DNA of 44,881 bases from Photobacterium marinum (GCF_000331515.1 NZ_AMZO01000031.1:1-44881), one strand, 5' to 3'. Shown: positions 9,599 through 18,008, counted from the first letter of the stretch. Translations and numbers: made by a program. The notes: generated by a model from the letters alone, not told the origin.

Positions 9599-9859
9599 CT
9601 ATTGCTGAGATTCATAACTGTCACGCAATGCCTTGTTGGCCTTTTCCAGCTCATGGCGCAATTCGCGGATTTCCTTTTTCATCGGCAGCACATAGCGCAA
9701 CCTGACCAGAGCATCAACGGATAAGTAGGTTGTCACAATCGCCCCTACCACCATAGGGACCCACATATCGGTTAACACCATTCCCAAAATATTGAGGGCC
9801 AGAGCAAGGTTAAACAACCAGAACTGGCTTCGCGGCGAAATAGCGAGAAAACGGTCCAT
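9599..9859 (-). CDS. small membrane protein with C-terminal coiled coil, unknown function (86 aa)
   Basis: The product has 86 residues. After a short N-terminus (MDRFLAISPRSQFW) come two hydrophobic segments (about 13-30 and 33-50), then a basic and acidic helix (MKKEIRELRHELEKANKALR, about 60-79) with heptad spacing typical of a coiled coil, facing the cytoplasm by the positive-inside rule. ATG at 9859 is preceded by AGGAGGGAG, an excellent ribosome site. It is monocistronic, convergent with tusA, and shares that gene's terminator. I do not recognise the family; it looks like a conserved small inner-membrane protein of vibrios. Confidence 0.8.
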   Translation of the reverse strand: MDRFLAISPRSQFWLFNLALALNILGMVLTDMWVPMVVGAIVTTYLSVDALVRLRYVLPMKKEIRELRHELEKANKALRDSYESQQ

Positions 9860-9974
9860 ACTCCCTCCTACTACCGTTCACCTTAACTTCACCATACCAT
9901 GGCATTTAATTGCACACTGCTGCCAATATCACAGTTCAATCTCTTGTTACCGGACTGTCATGAACAAACAATAA

Positions 9975-10000
9975 CGGGATGTTTCATGTGAAACATCCCG
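9975..10000. other. candidate parS site 1 (also a possible mneA terminator hairpin)
   Basis: The 16-mer TGTTTCATGTGAAACA (9980-9995) matches the bacterial parS consensus TGTTNCACGTGAAACA except for one central base (CATGTG for CACGTG). It is embedded in a longer inverted repeat with 12-bp perfect arms (9975-9986 and 9989-10000). On the minus strand it is followed by TTATTGTTTG, so it could also act as an imperfect terminator for mneA, whose stop lies 40 bp upstream. ParB, encoded at 35269-36162, would be the binding protein. Confidence 0.7.
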
Positions 10001-10039
10001 ACATATTAAGGGAATAAAAACCGGGAGTTAGTCGCAGGC

Positions 10040-10597
10040 TTAAAGACCAAATGCAGCCGCCACAGCCAGTGCAACAAACAATGCAGCAGTCACTTTACGG
10101 ATAAGTCCAAGCGGCATTTTGTCGGCTGATAATTTCCCGATCAGTACTACAGGAACATTCGCCAACAGCATTCCGATCGTTGTACCCATCACCACCAACA
10201 ACAAGCCGTCATGGAATTTGGCACCCAGTACCGTTGTGGCAACCTGCGTCTTATCGCCGATTTCAGCAATAAAGAAAGCAATAAAGCTGGCGATAAACGG
10301 CCCGCGATTGGAAATCTGCTCATCATCATCCATCTTGTCCGGGATCAGGATCCACCCAGCCATCAAGACAAAACTGACTATCAGCACCCACTTCAATACT
10401 TCAGGTGAAAGGAAATCGGCCACCACCACACCCAGCCAGGCAGCGAGGGCGTGGTTGGCTATCGTTGCCAGGAAAATCGCCAAAATGATAGGAACAGGTT
10501 TGCGATAACGACTGGCCAGCAACAAAGATAAGAGTTGGGTTTTATCCCCGATTTCAGCAAGGGCTACGGTAGTAATAGATACGGCTAGAATACTCAC
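10040..10597 (-). CDS. mneA: manganese exporter MneA (UPF0016/GDT1 family)
   Basis: This is a member of the UPF0016/TMEM165/GDT1 cation transporters; the Vibrio cholerae member MneA exports Mn2+. The two hallmark repeats E-I-G-D-K-T are visible (ALAEIGDKTQLL near residue 15 and FIAEIGDKTQVA near residue 115), each opening a three-helix bundle; the acidic residues line the ion path. The open frame reaches 10651, but family members begin MSILAVSITTVALAEIGDKT, which selects GTG at 10597 (185 aa) with AAAGAGC upstream. A yybP-ykoY Mn2+ riboswitch and a strong promoter lie directly upstream, giving a coherent Mn2+-induced export gene. Confidence 0.9.
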   Translation of the reverse strand: MSILAVSITTVALAEIGDKTQLLSLLLASRYRKPVPIILAIFLATIANHALAAWLGVVVADFLSPEVLKWVLIVSFVLMAGWILIPDKMDDDEQISNRGPFIASFIAFFIAEIGDKTQVATTVLGAKFHDGLLLVVMGTTIGMLLANVPVVLIGKLSADKMPLGLIRKVTAALFVALAVAAAFGL

Positions 10598-10672
10598 GAC
10601 ATGCTCTTTGGGGCGAGGATTGGTATTTAACAACCACGGACAAACGCACATGCCCCACCCCGGTTCATGCTG

Positions 10673-10797
10673 GTTTGCCTATGGTCTCGCCAAACTCACT
10701 CGTAGGGAAAATGTGAGTCACAATCGCCATGAAGATTTTGCTTCAATTATGTTGACGATGGTCTCGATAGATCGAGAGGCTACTCCCCAAAGGAAAC
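10673..10797 (-). promoter_or_regulatory. yybP-ykoY manganese riboswitch upstream of mneA
   Basis: On the minus strand the conserved blocks of the yybP-ykoY aptamer appear in order: GGGGAGTAGCC (10788-10778), GTCAACAT (10756-10749) and GGCGAGACCA (10692-10683). The closing stem pairs CCTTTGG (10793-10787) with CCATAGG (10684-10678), six of seven pairs, extended by GTTT with AAAC. Internal hairpins include CTCGAT/ATCGAG (within 10762-10777) and ACTCAC/GTGAGT. These RNAs sense Mn2+ and switch on export genes. Downstream, GGGGC can pair with GCCCC immediately before the mneA ribosome site, suggesting translational control. Confidence 0.9.
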
Positions 10798-10800
10798 AGG

Positions 10801-10829
10801 ATAATAACCAGCATCGATGACAGGATCAA
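10801..10829 (-). promoter_or_regulatory. mneA promoter
   Basis: On the minus strand TTGATC (10829-10824), a 17-bp spacer and TATTAT (10806-10801) form a good sigma-70 promoter. The predicted start at about 10794 coincides with the first stem of the riboswitch, which supports both calls. Confidence 0.75.
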
Positions 10830-10856
10830 GCAGAGAGAATAAACAGGAATGATGAC

Positions 10857-10883
10857 GGGCTGCCGACTTGTCGGCGGCAGCCC
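10857..10883 (-). terminator. yiaD terminator-like hairpin (no U-run)
   Basis: A strong inverted repeat GGGCTGCCG / CGGCAGCCC (10857-10865 and 10875-10883) sits 7 bp after the yiaD stop codon and before the mneA promoter. No T-run follows on the minus strand, so it may be a weak terminator or an mRNA-stabilising 3' hairpin rather than a classical intrinsic terminator. Confidence 0.5.
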
Positions 10884-10890
10884 GGGAAAG

Positions 10891-11592
10891 TTATGACAGC
10901 GGAGACAGAACAATCTCAACACGGCGGTTTTCCGCACGGCCCTGTTTAGTGCTGTTCGTCGCAATCGGATGTGATTCACCCATCCCCTTCGCCACAACAC
11001 GATTCGCCGTTACACCTTCGCGGATCAGGTAATTGCTCACCTCACTGGCACGAACCTGAGACAGGCGCAGATTGTAAGACTCAGAGCCAGAGCTATCCGT
11101 AAAGCCATACACATTCAGAACAGTCTTGTCGTACTCTTTCGCTACCAGCGCTACATTGTGAAGCGCCTGCATTGCACGTGGGTTAAGTTCGGTTTTATCG
11201 AACTCAAAAGTGATCGCATTTGGCATATTCAGCACAATGTTGTCGCCGTCACGGGTAACACTGATACCAGTTGATTGCAGTTGCTGACGCAGTTCTGCTT
11301 CCTGTACATCCATGTAATAGCCGATACCACCACCCAGTGCAGCACCGGACGCCGCACCAATCAGCGCGCCTTTACCACGGTCACTCTTACTTGAAGAAGC
11401 CACACCAATTGCAGCCCCCGCCACTGCACCAAGCAGCGCACCACTGGTTGCCTTGGCAGTCTGAGATTCACCGGAATAAGGATTCACAGTACTACAGCCT
11501 GCTGCTGCAACAGCTGTTGCCGTAGCAAAAATTACATTTCGCACCCATTTGGTAGCGACCAATGAAGAATTGAAGTCCATCGTCTTGTCCAT
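10891..11592 (-). CDS. yiaD: YiaD-type OmpA-domain outer-membrane lipoprotein
   Basis: This is a homologue of E. coli YiaD. After a basic and hydrophobic signal segment comes a lipobox-like AAAGC, where the cysteine would be lipidated. A glycine-zipper region rich in GALLGAVAGAAIGV-type repeats follows, then SKSDRGKGALIGAASGAALGGG and YYMDVQE, and a C-terminal OmpA domain that binds peptidoglycan (TFEFDKTELNPRAM, and the NRRVEI ending). The open frame begins at 11637, but the first 15 residues look untranslated. ATG at 11592 and ATG at 11580 are both possible; 11592 is listed. The start is uncertain, the identity is not. Confidence 0.88.
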   Translation of the reverse strand: MDKTMDFNSSLVATKWVRNVIFATATAVAAAGCSTVNPYSGESQTAKATSGALLGAVAGAAIGVASSSKSDRGKGALIGAASGAALGGGIGYYMDVQEAELRQQLQSTGISVTRDGDNIVLNMPNAITFEFDKTELNPRAMQALHNVALVAKEYDKTVLNVYGFTDSSGSESYNLRLSQVRASEVSNYLIREGVTANRVVAKGMGESHPIATNSTKQGRAENRRVEIVLSPLS

Positions 11593-11872
11593 TAGTTCTC
11601 GATTTATTATCGATGTGATTGTATTCCCCGCCAGCATTTGACGAGCTATAAAACGAAAGCCCGGCCATTGTATCGGGCCTTCAGGAAGGTATATCAGAAC
11701 AGTGTAAAATTATCATTACCGTTGTGAATCCTGCCATTGACCAACTAATTTAACCAATTTGCCCAAAGATGGCCAAAAAACATGCAACAGCCCTACTCGG
11801 GCCTTGCCATGCAAGGTATACTGGATTGTTACTAAAAAATTCTTTTAATCCACTAATCTCGCGAAGCTGACA

Positions 11873-12784
11873 ATGCAGAAATACGATATTAAAACCTTTC
11901 AGGGCATGATCCTCGCGCTGCAGGATTACTGGGGCCAGCAGGGTTGTACCATTGTACAACCATTGGACATGGAAGTTGGTGCAGGTACCTCTCACCCAAT
12001 GACCTGTCTGCGTGCTCTGGGTCCAGAACCAATTGCAGCAGCGTATGTACAACCATCTCGCCGCCCGACTGATGGCCGTTACGGTGAAAACCCTAACCGT
12101 CTTCAGCACTACTACCAGTTCCAGGTGATCATCAAGCCTTCACCGGACAACATCCAGGAACTATACCTGGGTTCACTGGAAGCACTGGGTATCGACACTC
12201 AAGTGCACGACATTCGTTTTGTTGAGGACAACTGGGAAAACCCGACTCTGGGTGCCTGGGGTCTTGGCTGGGAAGTATGGCTGAACGGCATGGAAGTAAC
12301 TCAGTTTACTTACTTCCAGCAGGTTGGTGGTCTTGAATGTAAACCAGTTACCGGCGAAATCACTTACGGTATTGAACGTCTGGCGATGTACATCCAGGGC
12401 GTTGACTCTGTTTATGATCTGGTTTGGACTGACGGCCCGCTAGGCAAAGTAACCTACGGCGATATCTTCCACCAGAACGAAGTGGAACAGTCAACTTACA
12501 ACTTCGAACACGCAGACGTAGACTTCCTGTTCACCTTCTTCGACCAGTGCGAGAAGGAAAGCCAGGAACTGCTGGCTCTGGAAAATCCACTGCCACTGCC
12601 AGCCTACGAGCGTATTCTGAAAGCTGGCCATGCCTTCAACCTGCTTGATGCACGTAAAGCGATCTCGGTTACCGAGCGTCAGCGTTACATCCTGCGTATT
12701 CGTAACCTGACTAAGCAGGTTGCAGAAGCTTACTACGCATCTCGTGAAGCCCTGGGCTTCCCTATGTGCAAAAAAGACAAGTAA
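11873..12784 (+). CDS. glyQ: glycyl-tRNA synthetase alpha subunit GlyQ
   Basis: GlyQ is the catalytic alpha subunit of bacterial alpha2beta2 glycyl-tRNA synthetase, which charges tRNA-Gly in the cytoplasm. The 303-residue protein matches the E. coli length and begins [20 protein letters not shown]. Class II motif regions are intact, including [21 protein letters not shown] (about 61-81), and [13 protein letters not shown] (about 161-173). Codon use is strongly biased toward favoured codons, as in other translation genes. glyS follows after 9 bp. The upstream 235 bp contain its promoter, but I could not fix the -35/-10 pair. Confidence 0.97.
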   Translation: MQKYDIKTFQGMILALQDYWGQQGCTIVQPLDMEVGAGTSHPMTCLRALGPEPIAAAYVQPSRRPTDGRYGENPNRLQHYYQFQVIIKPSPDNIQELYLGSLEALGIDTQVHDIRFVEDNWENPTLGAWGLGWEVWLNGMEVTQFTYFQQVGGLECKPVTGEITYGIERLAMYIQGVDSVYDLVWTDGPLGKVTYGDIFHQNEVEQSTYNFEHADVDFLFTFFDQCEKESQELLALENPLPLPAYERILKAGHAFNLLDARKAISVTERQRYILRIRNLTKQVAEAYYASREALGFPMCKKDK

Positions 12785-12793
12785 GGGCATCGC

Positions 12794-14866
12794 ATGACCG
12801 AGAAGAATTTTCTTATTGAGCTGGGTACGGAAGAGCTGCCACCAAAAGCACTTCGTACCCTTGCTGAAGCTTTTGCAGCAAACTTCGAAGCTGAACTGAA
12901 AACCGCAGATCTGGCACACCAGGGTGTTAAATGGTTTGCGGCACCTCGCCGTCTGGCACTGAAAGTATCCGCACTGGCTGAAGGCCAGGCCGATAAAGTG
13001 GTTGAGAAGCGTGGTCCAGCTGTAGCTGTTGCATTTGATGCAGACGGTAACCCGACCAAAGCCGCTCAAGGCTGGGCTCGTGGTAACGGCATCACAGTTG
13101 ATCAGGCAGACCGCCTGAAAACTGACAAAGGCGAATGGCTGCTGTACAAACAAGAAGTGAAAGGTCAGCCAGCACAAGCACTGCTTTGTGATCTGGTTGC
13201 AGCTGCACTTGCTAAGCTGCCAATTCCTAAGCCAATGCGCTGGGGCGACAAAGATACTCAGTTTATCCGTCCGGTTAAAACCGTAACTATGCTGCTGGGT
13301 GACGAACTGATCCCGGGTAGTATCCTGGGTGTGGAATCTGCACGCACTATCCGCGGCCACCGTTTCATGGGCGAACCTGAGTTCACTATCGTCAATGCCG
13401 ACCAGTACCCTGCGCTTCTTGAAGAGCGTGGCAAAGTAATGGCGGACTACGAAGCTCGTAAAGCAATCATTCTTGCTGACGCTCAAAAAGCAGCTCAAGA
13501 AGTTGGTGGTATCGCAGATCTTGAAGACGAGCTGGTTGAAGAAGTCACGTCTCTGGTTGAATGGCCGGTAGTACTGACCGCATCATTCGAAGAAGAGTTC
13601 CTGAACGTACCTTCTGAAGCTCTGGTTTACACAATGAAAGGCGACCAGAAGTACTTCCCTGTTTACGATGCTGAAGGCAACCTGGTTCCTAAGTTCATCT
13701 TCGTATCTAACATCGTGTCTAAAGACCCACGTCAGATCATCGAAGGTAACGAGAAAGTGGTTCGCCCTCGTCTGGCTGATGCTGAGTTCTTCTTCAACAC
13801 CGACCGCAAGCGTCCGTTGGTTGAGCGCCTACCTGAGCTAGAAACTGTTCTGTTCCAGAAGCAACTGGGTACGCTGCGTGACAAGACAGATCGCATCACT
13901 GCGATGTCCGGTTACATTGCCGAGCTGATCGGTGCCAACGTTGAGCACGCTGAGCGTGCTGGCCTGCTTTCTAAGTGTGACCTGATGACCTCAATGGTAT
14001 TCGAATTCACTGACACCCAGGGTGTGATGGGCATGCACTACGCACGTCTGGACGGTGAACACGAAGATGTTGCTGTTGCCCTGAACGAGCAGTACATGCC
14101 TCGTTTCGCCGGTGACGAGCTGCCATCATCTGACGTTGCTGCGACTGTTGCCCTGGCTGACAAGATTGATACCCTGGTTGGTATCTTCGGAATCGGCCAG
14201 CATCCGAAAGGTGCTAACGACCCGTTTGCCCTTCGCCGTGCAGCACTGGGTGCCCTGCGTATCATCGTAGAGAAAGGCTACAACCTGGATCTAGTTGCTC
14301 TGATCAACAAAGCGAAAGAACTGTTCGGTGCCAAGCTGACTAACCAAAACGTAGATGCAGACGTGATTGATTTCATGCTGGGTCGTTTCCGTGCATGGTA
14401 CCAGGACGAAGGCCACAGCGTTGACGCGATCCAAGCGGTACTGGCACGTCGTCCGACTCAACCTTCTGACTTCGACAAGCGAGTGAAAGCAGTAACTCAC
14501 TTCCGTGGTCTGGAAGCAGCTGAGTCACTGGCAGCAGCGAACAAGCGTGTAGGTAATATCCTGGCGAAATTCGACGGTGAACTTCCTGCGTCTATCGACA
14601 GCAACCTGCTGGCTGAAGATGCAGAGAAAGCTCTGGCAGAAAAAGTAGAAGCTATGGTGGCTGCTCTGGCCCCTGTTTTTGCTGAAGGTAACTACCAACA
14701 GGCTCTGTCTGAACTGGCTACCCTGCGTGAAACTGTCGATGCGTTCTTCGACAACGTAATGGTAATGGCTGAAGACGAGAAGCTGAAAGTGAACCGTCTG
14801 GCAATGCTGAACCTACTACGTAACCAGTTCCTGAAAGTGGCTGATATTTCTCTACTACAGAAATAA
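12794..14866 (+). CDS. glyS: glycyl-tRNA synthetase beta subunit GlyS
   Basis: GlyS is the tRNA-binding beta subunit of the heterotetrameric glycyl-tRNA synthetase. It has 690 residues (E. coli 689). It begins [20 protein letters not shown], the family N-terminus, and contains the HD-like motif region and a C-terminal anticodon-binding domain (from about residue 590). It sits 9 bp after glyQ and is cotranscribed; a strong terminator follows within 20 bp. Codon use is highly biased, matching glyQ. No anomaly was seen. Confidence 0.97.
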   Translation: MTEKNFLIELGTEELPPKALRTLAEAFAANFEAELKTADLAHQGVKWFAAPRRLALKVSALAEGQADKVVEKRGPAVAVAFDADGNPTKAAQGWARGNGITVDQADRLKTDKGEWLLYKQEVKGQPAQALLCDLVAAALAKLPIPKPMRWGDKDTQFIRPVKTVTMLLGDELIPGSILGVESARTIRGHRFMGEPEFTIVNADQYPALLEERGKVMADYEARKAIILADAQKAAQEVGGIADLEDELVEEVTSLVEWPVVLTASFEEEFLNVPSEALVYTMKGDQKYFPVYDAEGNLVPKFIFVSNIVSKDPRQIIEGNEKVVRPRLADAEFFFNTDRKRPLVERLPELETVLFQKQLGTLRDKTDRITAMSGYIAELIGANVEHAERAGLLSKCDLMTSMVFEFTDTQGVMGMHYARLDGEHEDVAVALNEQYMPRFAGDELPSSDVAATVALADKIDTLVGIFGIGQHPKGANDPFALRRAALGALRIIVEKGYNLDLVALINKAKELFGAKLTNQNVDADVIDFMLGRFRAWYQDEGHSVDAIQAVLARRPTQPSDFDKRVKAVTHFRGLEAAESLAAANKRVGNILAKFDGELPASIDSNLLAEDAEKALAEKVEAMVAALAPVFAEGNYQQALSELATLRETVDAFFDNVMVMAEDEKLKVNRLAMLNLLRNQFLKVADISLLQK

Positions 14867-14885
14867 TCACCGAACTTCAGTATCC

Positions 14886-14914
14886 AACCCCATGCCTGTG
14901 GCATGGGGTTTTTT
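14886..14914 (+). terminator. glyQS intrinsic terminator
   Basis: An 11-bp perfect stem (AACCCCATGCC paired with GGCATGGGGTT, 14886-14896 and 14900-14910) with a TGT loop is followed by a T-run. It begins 19 bp after the glyS stop. Confidence 0.95.
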
Positions 14915-15343
14915 ATATCTGTCTTCACAACTCCACTTCGCTTCCCGCAAACCTCAATCCCCCAACCTTTAACTGACTCAACTCATCCGGCACAAATGAG
15001 TTTCAACATGAGGCAGAGATATAAGCAAAACAGCTTGTTTCATTGCTCACTCATTTTTCCCCCAAGGTAAAATTCGTCTTCCTAGGTTTCACGTGAAACA
15101 GCTATGAAGGGAATAAGGCGAAAACAATTAAGCCCGAAAAATAGACGGCTCCAGGTCATCCCTTTCCTCTATCCTGACGGGCCTTTCCCGCCTGAGACAT
15201 CAGCCTCTGAAATCAAACGAACACCGGCTTATTTCTGATCCTTTCCCTCTCAGGCTCGATGAGGTATGTTGACTGATGAACATGACGTATACAGTAGAAG
15301 TATCATAATAGATAAGAGCGATAGACTGAGGTCGGAAGTAAAA
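14915..15343. other. glyS-avtA intergenic region with parS
   Basis: This 429-bp stretch has no gene I can support. It contains the parS site at 15085-15100 (listed separately). Near its right end is a possible avtA promoter, TTGACT (15269-15274) with TACAGT (15290-15295) at a short 15-bp spacing. The rest shows no tRNA, no clear attenuator and no repeat. An open frame reaching back from avtA to 15266 is probably untranslated leader. Confidence 0.5.
15085..15100. other. candidate parS site 2
   Basis: GGTTTCACGTGAAACA matches the parS consensus TGTTNCACGTGAAACA at all positions except the outermost first base; the core GTTTCACGTGAAAC is a perfect palindrome. It is intergenic between glyS and avtA, about 16.5 kb from oriC. 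It is the expected loading site for the ParB protein encoded at 35269-36162. Confidence 0.88.
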
Positions 15344-16594
15344 ATGGAGTTTTCTAGATTCGGAGATAAGTTCGCCCGTTATTCGGGGATCACCCAACTA
15401 ATGGACGATTTAAACGATGGCTTACGCAACCCGGATGCCATCATGCTCGGCGGCGGCAATCCGGCACAAATCCCGGCAATGGTTGAATACTTCAACCAGC
15501 TCTGCGTGCAAATGACAGCCAGCGGCGAGCTGACCGCCGCCCTGACAAATTATGACGGCCCGCAAGGTAAGAATGTATTTCTTCATGCCCTCGCCCAACT
15601 GCTCCGTACCACCTATGGCTGGGATATCACCGCCAAAAACATCGTCCTGACTAACGGTAGCCAGAGTGCCTTCTTCAACCTGTTCAACCTGCTAGCCGGC
15701 ACTTACCCGGATGGCAGCAAAAAGAAAATTCTGCTACCGCTGGCACCGGAATATATCGGTTACAGTGACTCGGGCCTGGAGCCGGATATGTTTGTATCCT
15801 TCCGCCCTGAGATCACCCTGCTTGATGATGGCCTGTTTAAATACCATGTCGACTTCAGTCAACTTGTAGTCGATGACAGCATCGGCGCAATCTGTGCTTC
15901 ACGCCCGACTAATCCGACCGGCAATGTCCTCACCAATGAGGAAATCAAACACCTTGACGTACTGGCTCGTGAACACGATATCCCATTAATCATTGATAAT
16001 GCCTATGGCATGCCTTTCCCCGACATCATCTTTGAAGATGTCACCCCATTCTGGAATGACAACACTATTCTTTGCATGAGCCTGTCCAAACTTGGCTTGC
16101 CTGGTGTGCGTTGCGGCATCGTAATCGCCAGTGAAGAAATTGCCACTGCGATAGCTAACATGAACGGCGTACTCAGCCTTGCCCCTGGTAGTGTCGGTCC
16201 GGCAATAGCAAACAAAATGATTGAGAATCAGGATCTGCTAAAACTCAGCGAACAGACCATCAAGCCATTTTATCTTCGCAAATCCCAATATGCCGTCGAG
16301 TTACTACAAGATGCCATTAAGGATGAACGGTTCAGGATCCACAAACCGGAAGGCGCAATGTTCCTTTGGTTATGGTTTAAAGACCTGCCAATCACTACCA
16401 TGGAACTGTATCAACGGCTCAAGGCCCGTGGGGTGCTTATCGTTCCTGGTGAATACTTCTTTATCGGTCTTGATGGCGACTGGAGCCATGCCCACGAATG
16501 TTTGCGGATGAACTACGTCCAGAACGATGATGACATGAAGCGCGGTATTGCCATCATTGCTGAAGAAGTTGAAAAAGCCTACCAACAGGTTTAA
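15344..16594 (+). CDS. avtA: valine-pyruvate aminotransferase AvtA
   Basis: AvtA is a PLP-dependent class I/II aminotransferase that transfers the amino group between valine and pyruvate, linking alanine and valine pools in the cytoplasm. From the chosen start it has 416 residues (E. coli 417) and begins MEFSRFGDKFARYSGITQLM. The PLP-binding lysine is K249 in SLSKLGLPG, the phosphate-binding NGSQSAF is at 104-110, and SRPTNPTGN (186-194) carries the conserved substrate-site residues. The open frame extends to 15266, but ATG 15344 aligns with E. coli and has GAGGTCGGAAG upstream. It is a single gene ended by a strong terminator. Confidence 0.95.
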   Translation: MEFSRFGDKFARYSGITQLMDDLNDGLRNPDAIMLGGGNPAQIPAMVEYFNQLCVQMTASGELTAALTNYDGPQGKNVFLHALAQLLRTTYGWDITAKNIVLTNGSQSAFFNLFNLLAGTYPDGSKKKILLPLAPEYIGYSDSGLEPDMFVSFRPEITLLDDGLFKYHVDFSQLVVDDSIGAICASRPTNPTGNVLTNEEIKHLDVLAREHDIPLIIDNAYGMPFPDIIFEDVTPFWNDNTILCMSLSKLGLPGVRCGIVIASEEIATAIANMNGVLSLAPGSVGPAIANKMIENQDLLKLSEQTIKPFYLRKSQYAVELLQDAIKDERFRIHKPEGAMFLWLWFKDLPITTMELYQRLKARGVLIVPGEYFFIGLDGDWSHAHECLRMNYVQNDDDMKRGIAIIAEEVEKAYQQV

Positions 16595-16606
16595 CCCCTA
16601 CAACCA

Positions 16607-16636
16607 ACAAAGCTGCCAACTCGGCAGCTTTGTTTT
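16607..16636 (+). terminator. avtA intrinsic terminator
   Basis: An 11-bp stem ACAAAGCTGCC / GGCAGCTTTGT (16607-16617 and 16623-16633) with a 5-nt loop is followed by TTT. Confidence 0.92.
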
Positions 16637-16805
16637 AAGCAAGAAGATCGCCCCCGCTCTTCATTCCTAATTGCCCTACCCATAAATAATTAAGAACGCC
16701 CTCTCCTAGTTACCGCTACAAACAAGACCAATAAACCAAATCACAGCTATCACCCATACCCACAATTTAAATCTGGCCTGCATGTCAGCTAATAACATCC
16801 ATTAC

Positions 16806-17195
16806 TTACTCGGCTGCGGCAAGATAAGTCATGACGTTTAACGCACCATTTAGCTCTCCCATTCGCTTCAGGTAATCAGCATGAACTTTTACCTGGTGGC
16901 GATGGTGGCCTCCAGCCTCAAAGGTCAGGTTAAACACAATATCAAATGACGAGAACCACAGTAGCTTGAGATCGTCAGGCAACTCCTCTGCGGCCACCAG
17001 CAAAGACTCGAGTTCTTCTTCTATTGAGGCAAACTCATCACTGGCAGGCTCAACAGAAAGCTGAAACAGATGCTCATCCAGCCAACCGCAATGGAGAATC
17101 CGCACCTGGTCCTGAAGGGTGGCGGCCAGTGGGGATATATCCTGCCGGGAATACAAATCTAGATCGATACTGACATAACGGGTAATGGTCGACAT
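16806..17195 (-). CDS. acidic soluble protein of unknown function (129 aa)
   Basis: The frame opens at 17210, but ATG at 17195 (MSTITRYVSIDLDLYSRQDI) is preceded by GAGGGGAGC, an excellent ribosome site, so 129 residues are called. The protein is acidic, with a dense run of glutamates at about 56-73, no signal peptide and no membrane segment. A GGHHRHQVKVHADYLKRM stretch (about 94-111) stands out by its histidines and could bind a metal, but no known motif is complete. It is convergent with avtA and lies just left of a perfect parS site. I do not recognise the family. Confidence 0.75.
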   Translation of the reverse strand: MSTITRYVSIDLDLYSRQDISPLAATLQDQVRILHCGWLDEHLFQLSVEPASDEFASIEEELESLLVAAEELPDDLKLLWFSSFDIVFNLTFEAGGHHRHQVKVHADYLKRMGELNGALNVMTYLAAAE

Positions 17196-17227
17196 AGCTC
17201 CCCTCTCCAAATTCGGACAAGCAACGC

Positions 17228-17243
17228 TGTTTCACGTGAAACA
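17228..17243. other. parS site 3 (perfect consensus)
   Basis: TGTTTCACGTGAAACA is an exact match to the bacterial parS consensus and a perfect palindrome, extended by GC on both sides to a 20-bp palindrome (17226-17245). It is intergenic between the 129-aa gene and the ibpA terminator, about 14 kb from oriC. ParA and ParB are encoded at 34465-36162. Confidence 0.95.
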
Positions 17244-17371
17244 GCCGCCTCTTGCTAAATCAATAATAAGGCGCGCTGGGATCAAACATAAGCATAGCGG
17301 GTAAACAAACAGGCAAGTGAATCAACTCATGGACAAAGGACCATAACGTGAGCTCATCAAAATTCAGACAT

Positions 17372-17398
17372 AAAAAAGGCCAGCCGAAGCTGACCTTT
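17372..17398 (-). terminator. ibpA intrinsic terminator
   Basis: On the minus strand GGTCAGC (17395-17389), a TTCG tetraloop, GGCTGGCC-side pairing (17384-17378, one G-U pair) and six T residues form a typical terminator, 23 bp after the ibpA stop. Confidence 0.88.
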
Positions 17399-17420
17399 CA
17401 CACCTTATCCGAACTCTGCG

Positions 17421-17858
17421 TTATTCGGTTTCAATTAAACGCTGACCGTTAATCGCAATCTTACGTGGCTTCTGCTCTTCCGGGATCTCTCGTTCAAGAT
17501 CGATATGCAGCAGACCATTTTCCATCTCGGCACCAACAACTTTAACGTAATCAGCCAACTGGAACTTGCGCTCGAAGTCGCGCTCAGCAATACCCTGGTA
17601 CAGGTACTGAGCTTCTTCTTTAGTATTCTCACGAGTACCGCGAACAATCAGTTTGTTTTGCTGCTGGGTGATATCCAGTTGCTCTTCAGCAAAGCCGGCC
17701 ACCGCCATGGTGATGCGGTAATGATGCTCATCCTGCTGTTCGATGTTGTATGGAGGGTAACCCGCATTTGCGTTAGTTACACTTTTCTCCATCTGGTTGA
17801 ACAGACGATCAAAGCCAATAGCAGAACGGTATAAAGGAGTGAAATCAAGGTTACGCAT
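17421..17858 (-). CDS. ibpA: small heat-shock protein IbpA
   Basis: IbpA is an ATP-independent holdase of the Hsp20/alpha-crystallin family that coats aggregating proteins and passes them to DnaK/ClpB. From ATG 17858 the product has 145 residues (E. coli IbpA 137). It begins [20 protein letters not shown], almost the E. coli start. The alpha-crystallin domain spans about 36-125 ([37 protein letters not shown]) and the C-terminal I-x-I motif is IAI. The longer open frame to 17951 is the leader; AAGGA is 9 bases before ATG 17858. A sigma-32-like promoter and a ROSE-like thermometer lie upstream. Confidence 0.95.
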   Translation of the reverse strand: MRNLDFTPLYRSAIGFDRLFNQMEKSVTNANAGYPPYNIEQQDEHHYRITMAVAGFAEEQLDITQQQNKLIVRGTRENTKEEAQYLYQGIAERDFERKFQLADYVKVVGAEMENGLLHIDLEREIPEEQKPRKIAINGQRLIETE

Positions 17859-17863
17859 AATAA

Positions 17864-17885
17864 TATCCTTCTCTTGAAGCAATAA
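17864..17885 (-). promoter_or_regulatory. ROSE-like RNA thermometer element of ibpA
   Basis: In the ibpA leader, TTGCTT (17882-17877, minus strand) can pair with AAGGA (17870-17866), the ribosome site, across a 6-nt loop. The pairing leaves a G opposite a G, the hallmark of the conserved UUGCU/AGGA core of ROSE thermometers that control Hsp20 genes in proteobacteria. Heating would melt the hairpin and free the site. The motif is seen; the full leader fold was not computed. Confidence 0.55.
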
Positions 17886-17979
17886 ACATATAACGATAAT
17901 GAATTGTCTGAAGTGGTTTTCCGCCTCGGGACAAACCGTTTGTCGGCCCAACTTTTGGCACCGACCTCTTCATAATTAG

Positions 17980-18008
17980 ATATAGGGATGAGCCAAAACT
18001 TTTCCAAC
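17980..18008 (-). promoter_or_regulatory. candidate sigma-32 promoter of ibpA
   Basis: On the minus strand GTTGGAAA (18008-18001) and CCCTATAT (17987-17980) are 13 bp apart. They resemble the heat-shock consensus CTTGAAA-N13..15-CCCCATNT. The predicted start would give a leader of about 115 nt containing the ROSE-like element. Confidence 0.6.

Noticed and set aside
10743..11000. 85-codon minus-strand frame overlapping the yiaD end and the riboswitch
   Set aside because: It runs in another frame through the yiaD coding end and the structured mneA leader; no support.
11659..11678. GCCCG/CGGGC inverted repeat upstream of yiaD
   Set aside because: Five-bp arms with a 10-nt loop and no gene for it to terminate; too weak to call.
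12491..13498. 335-codon open frame on the minus strand across glyQ/glyS
   Set aside because: It lies antisense to two certain genes with strong codon bias, has cysteine- and phenylalanine-rich composition typical of a shadow frame, and no ribosome site.
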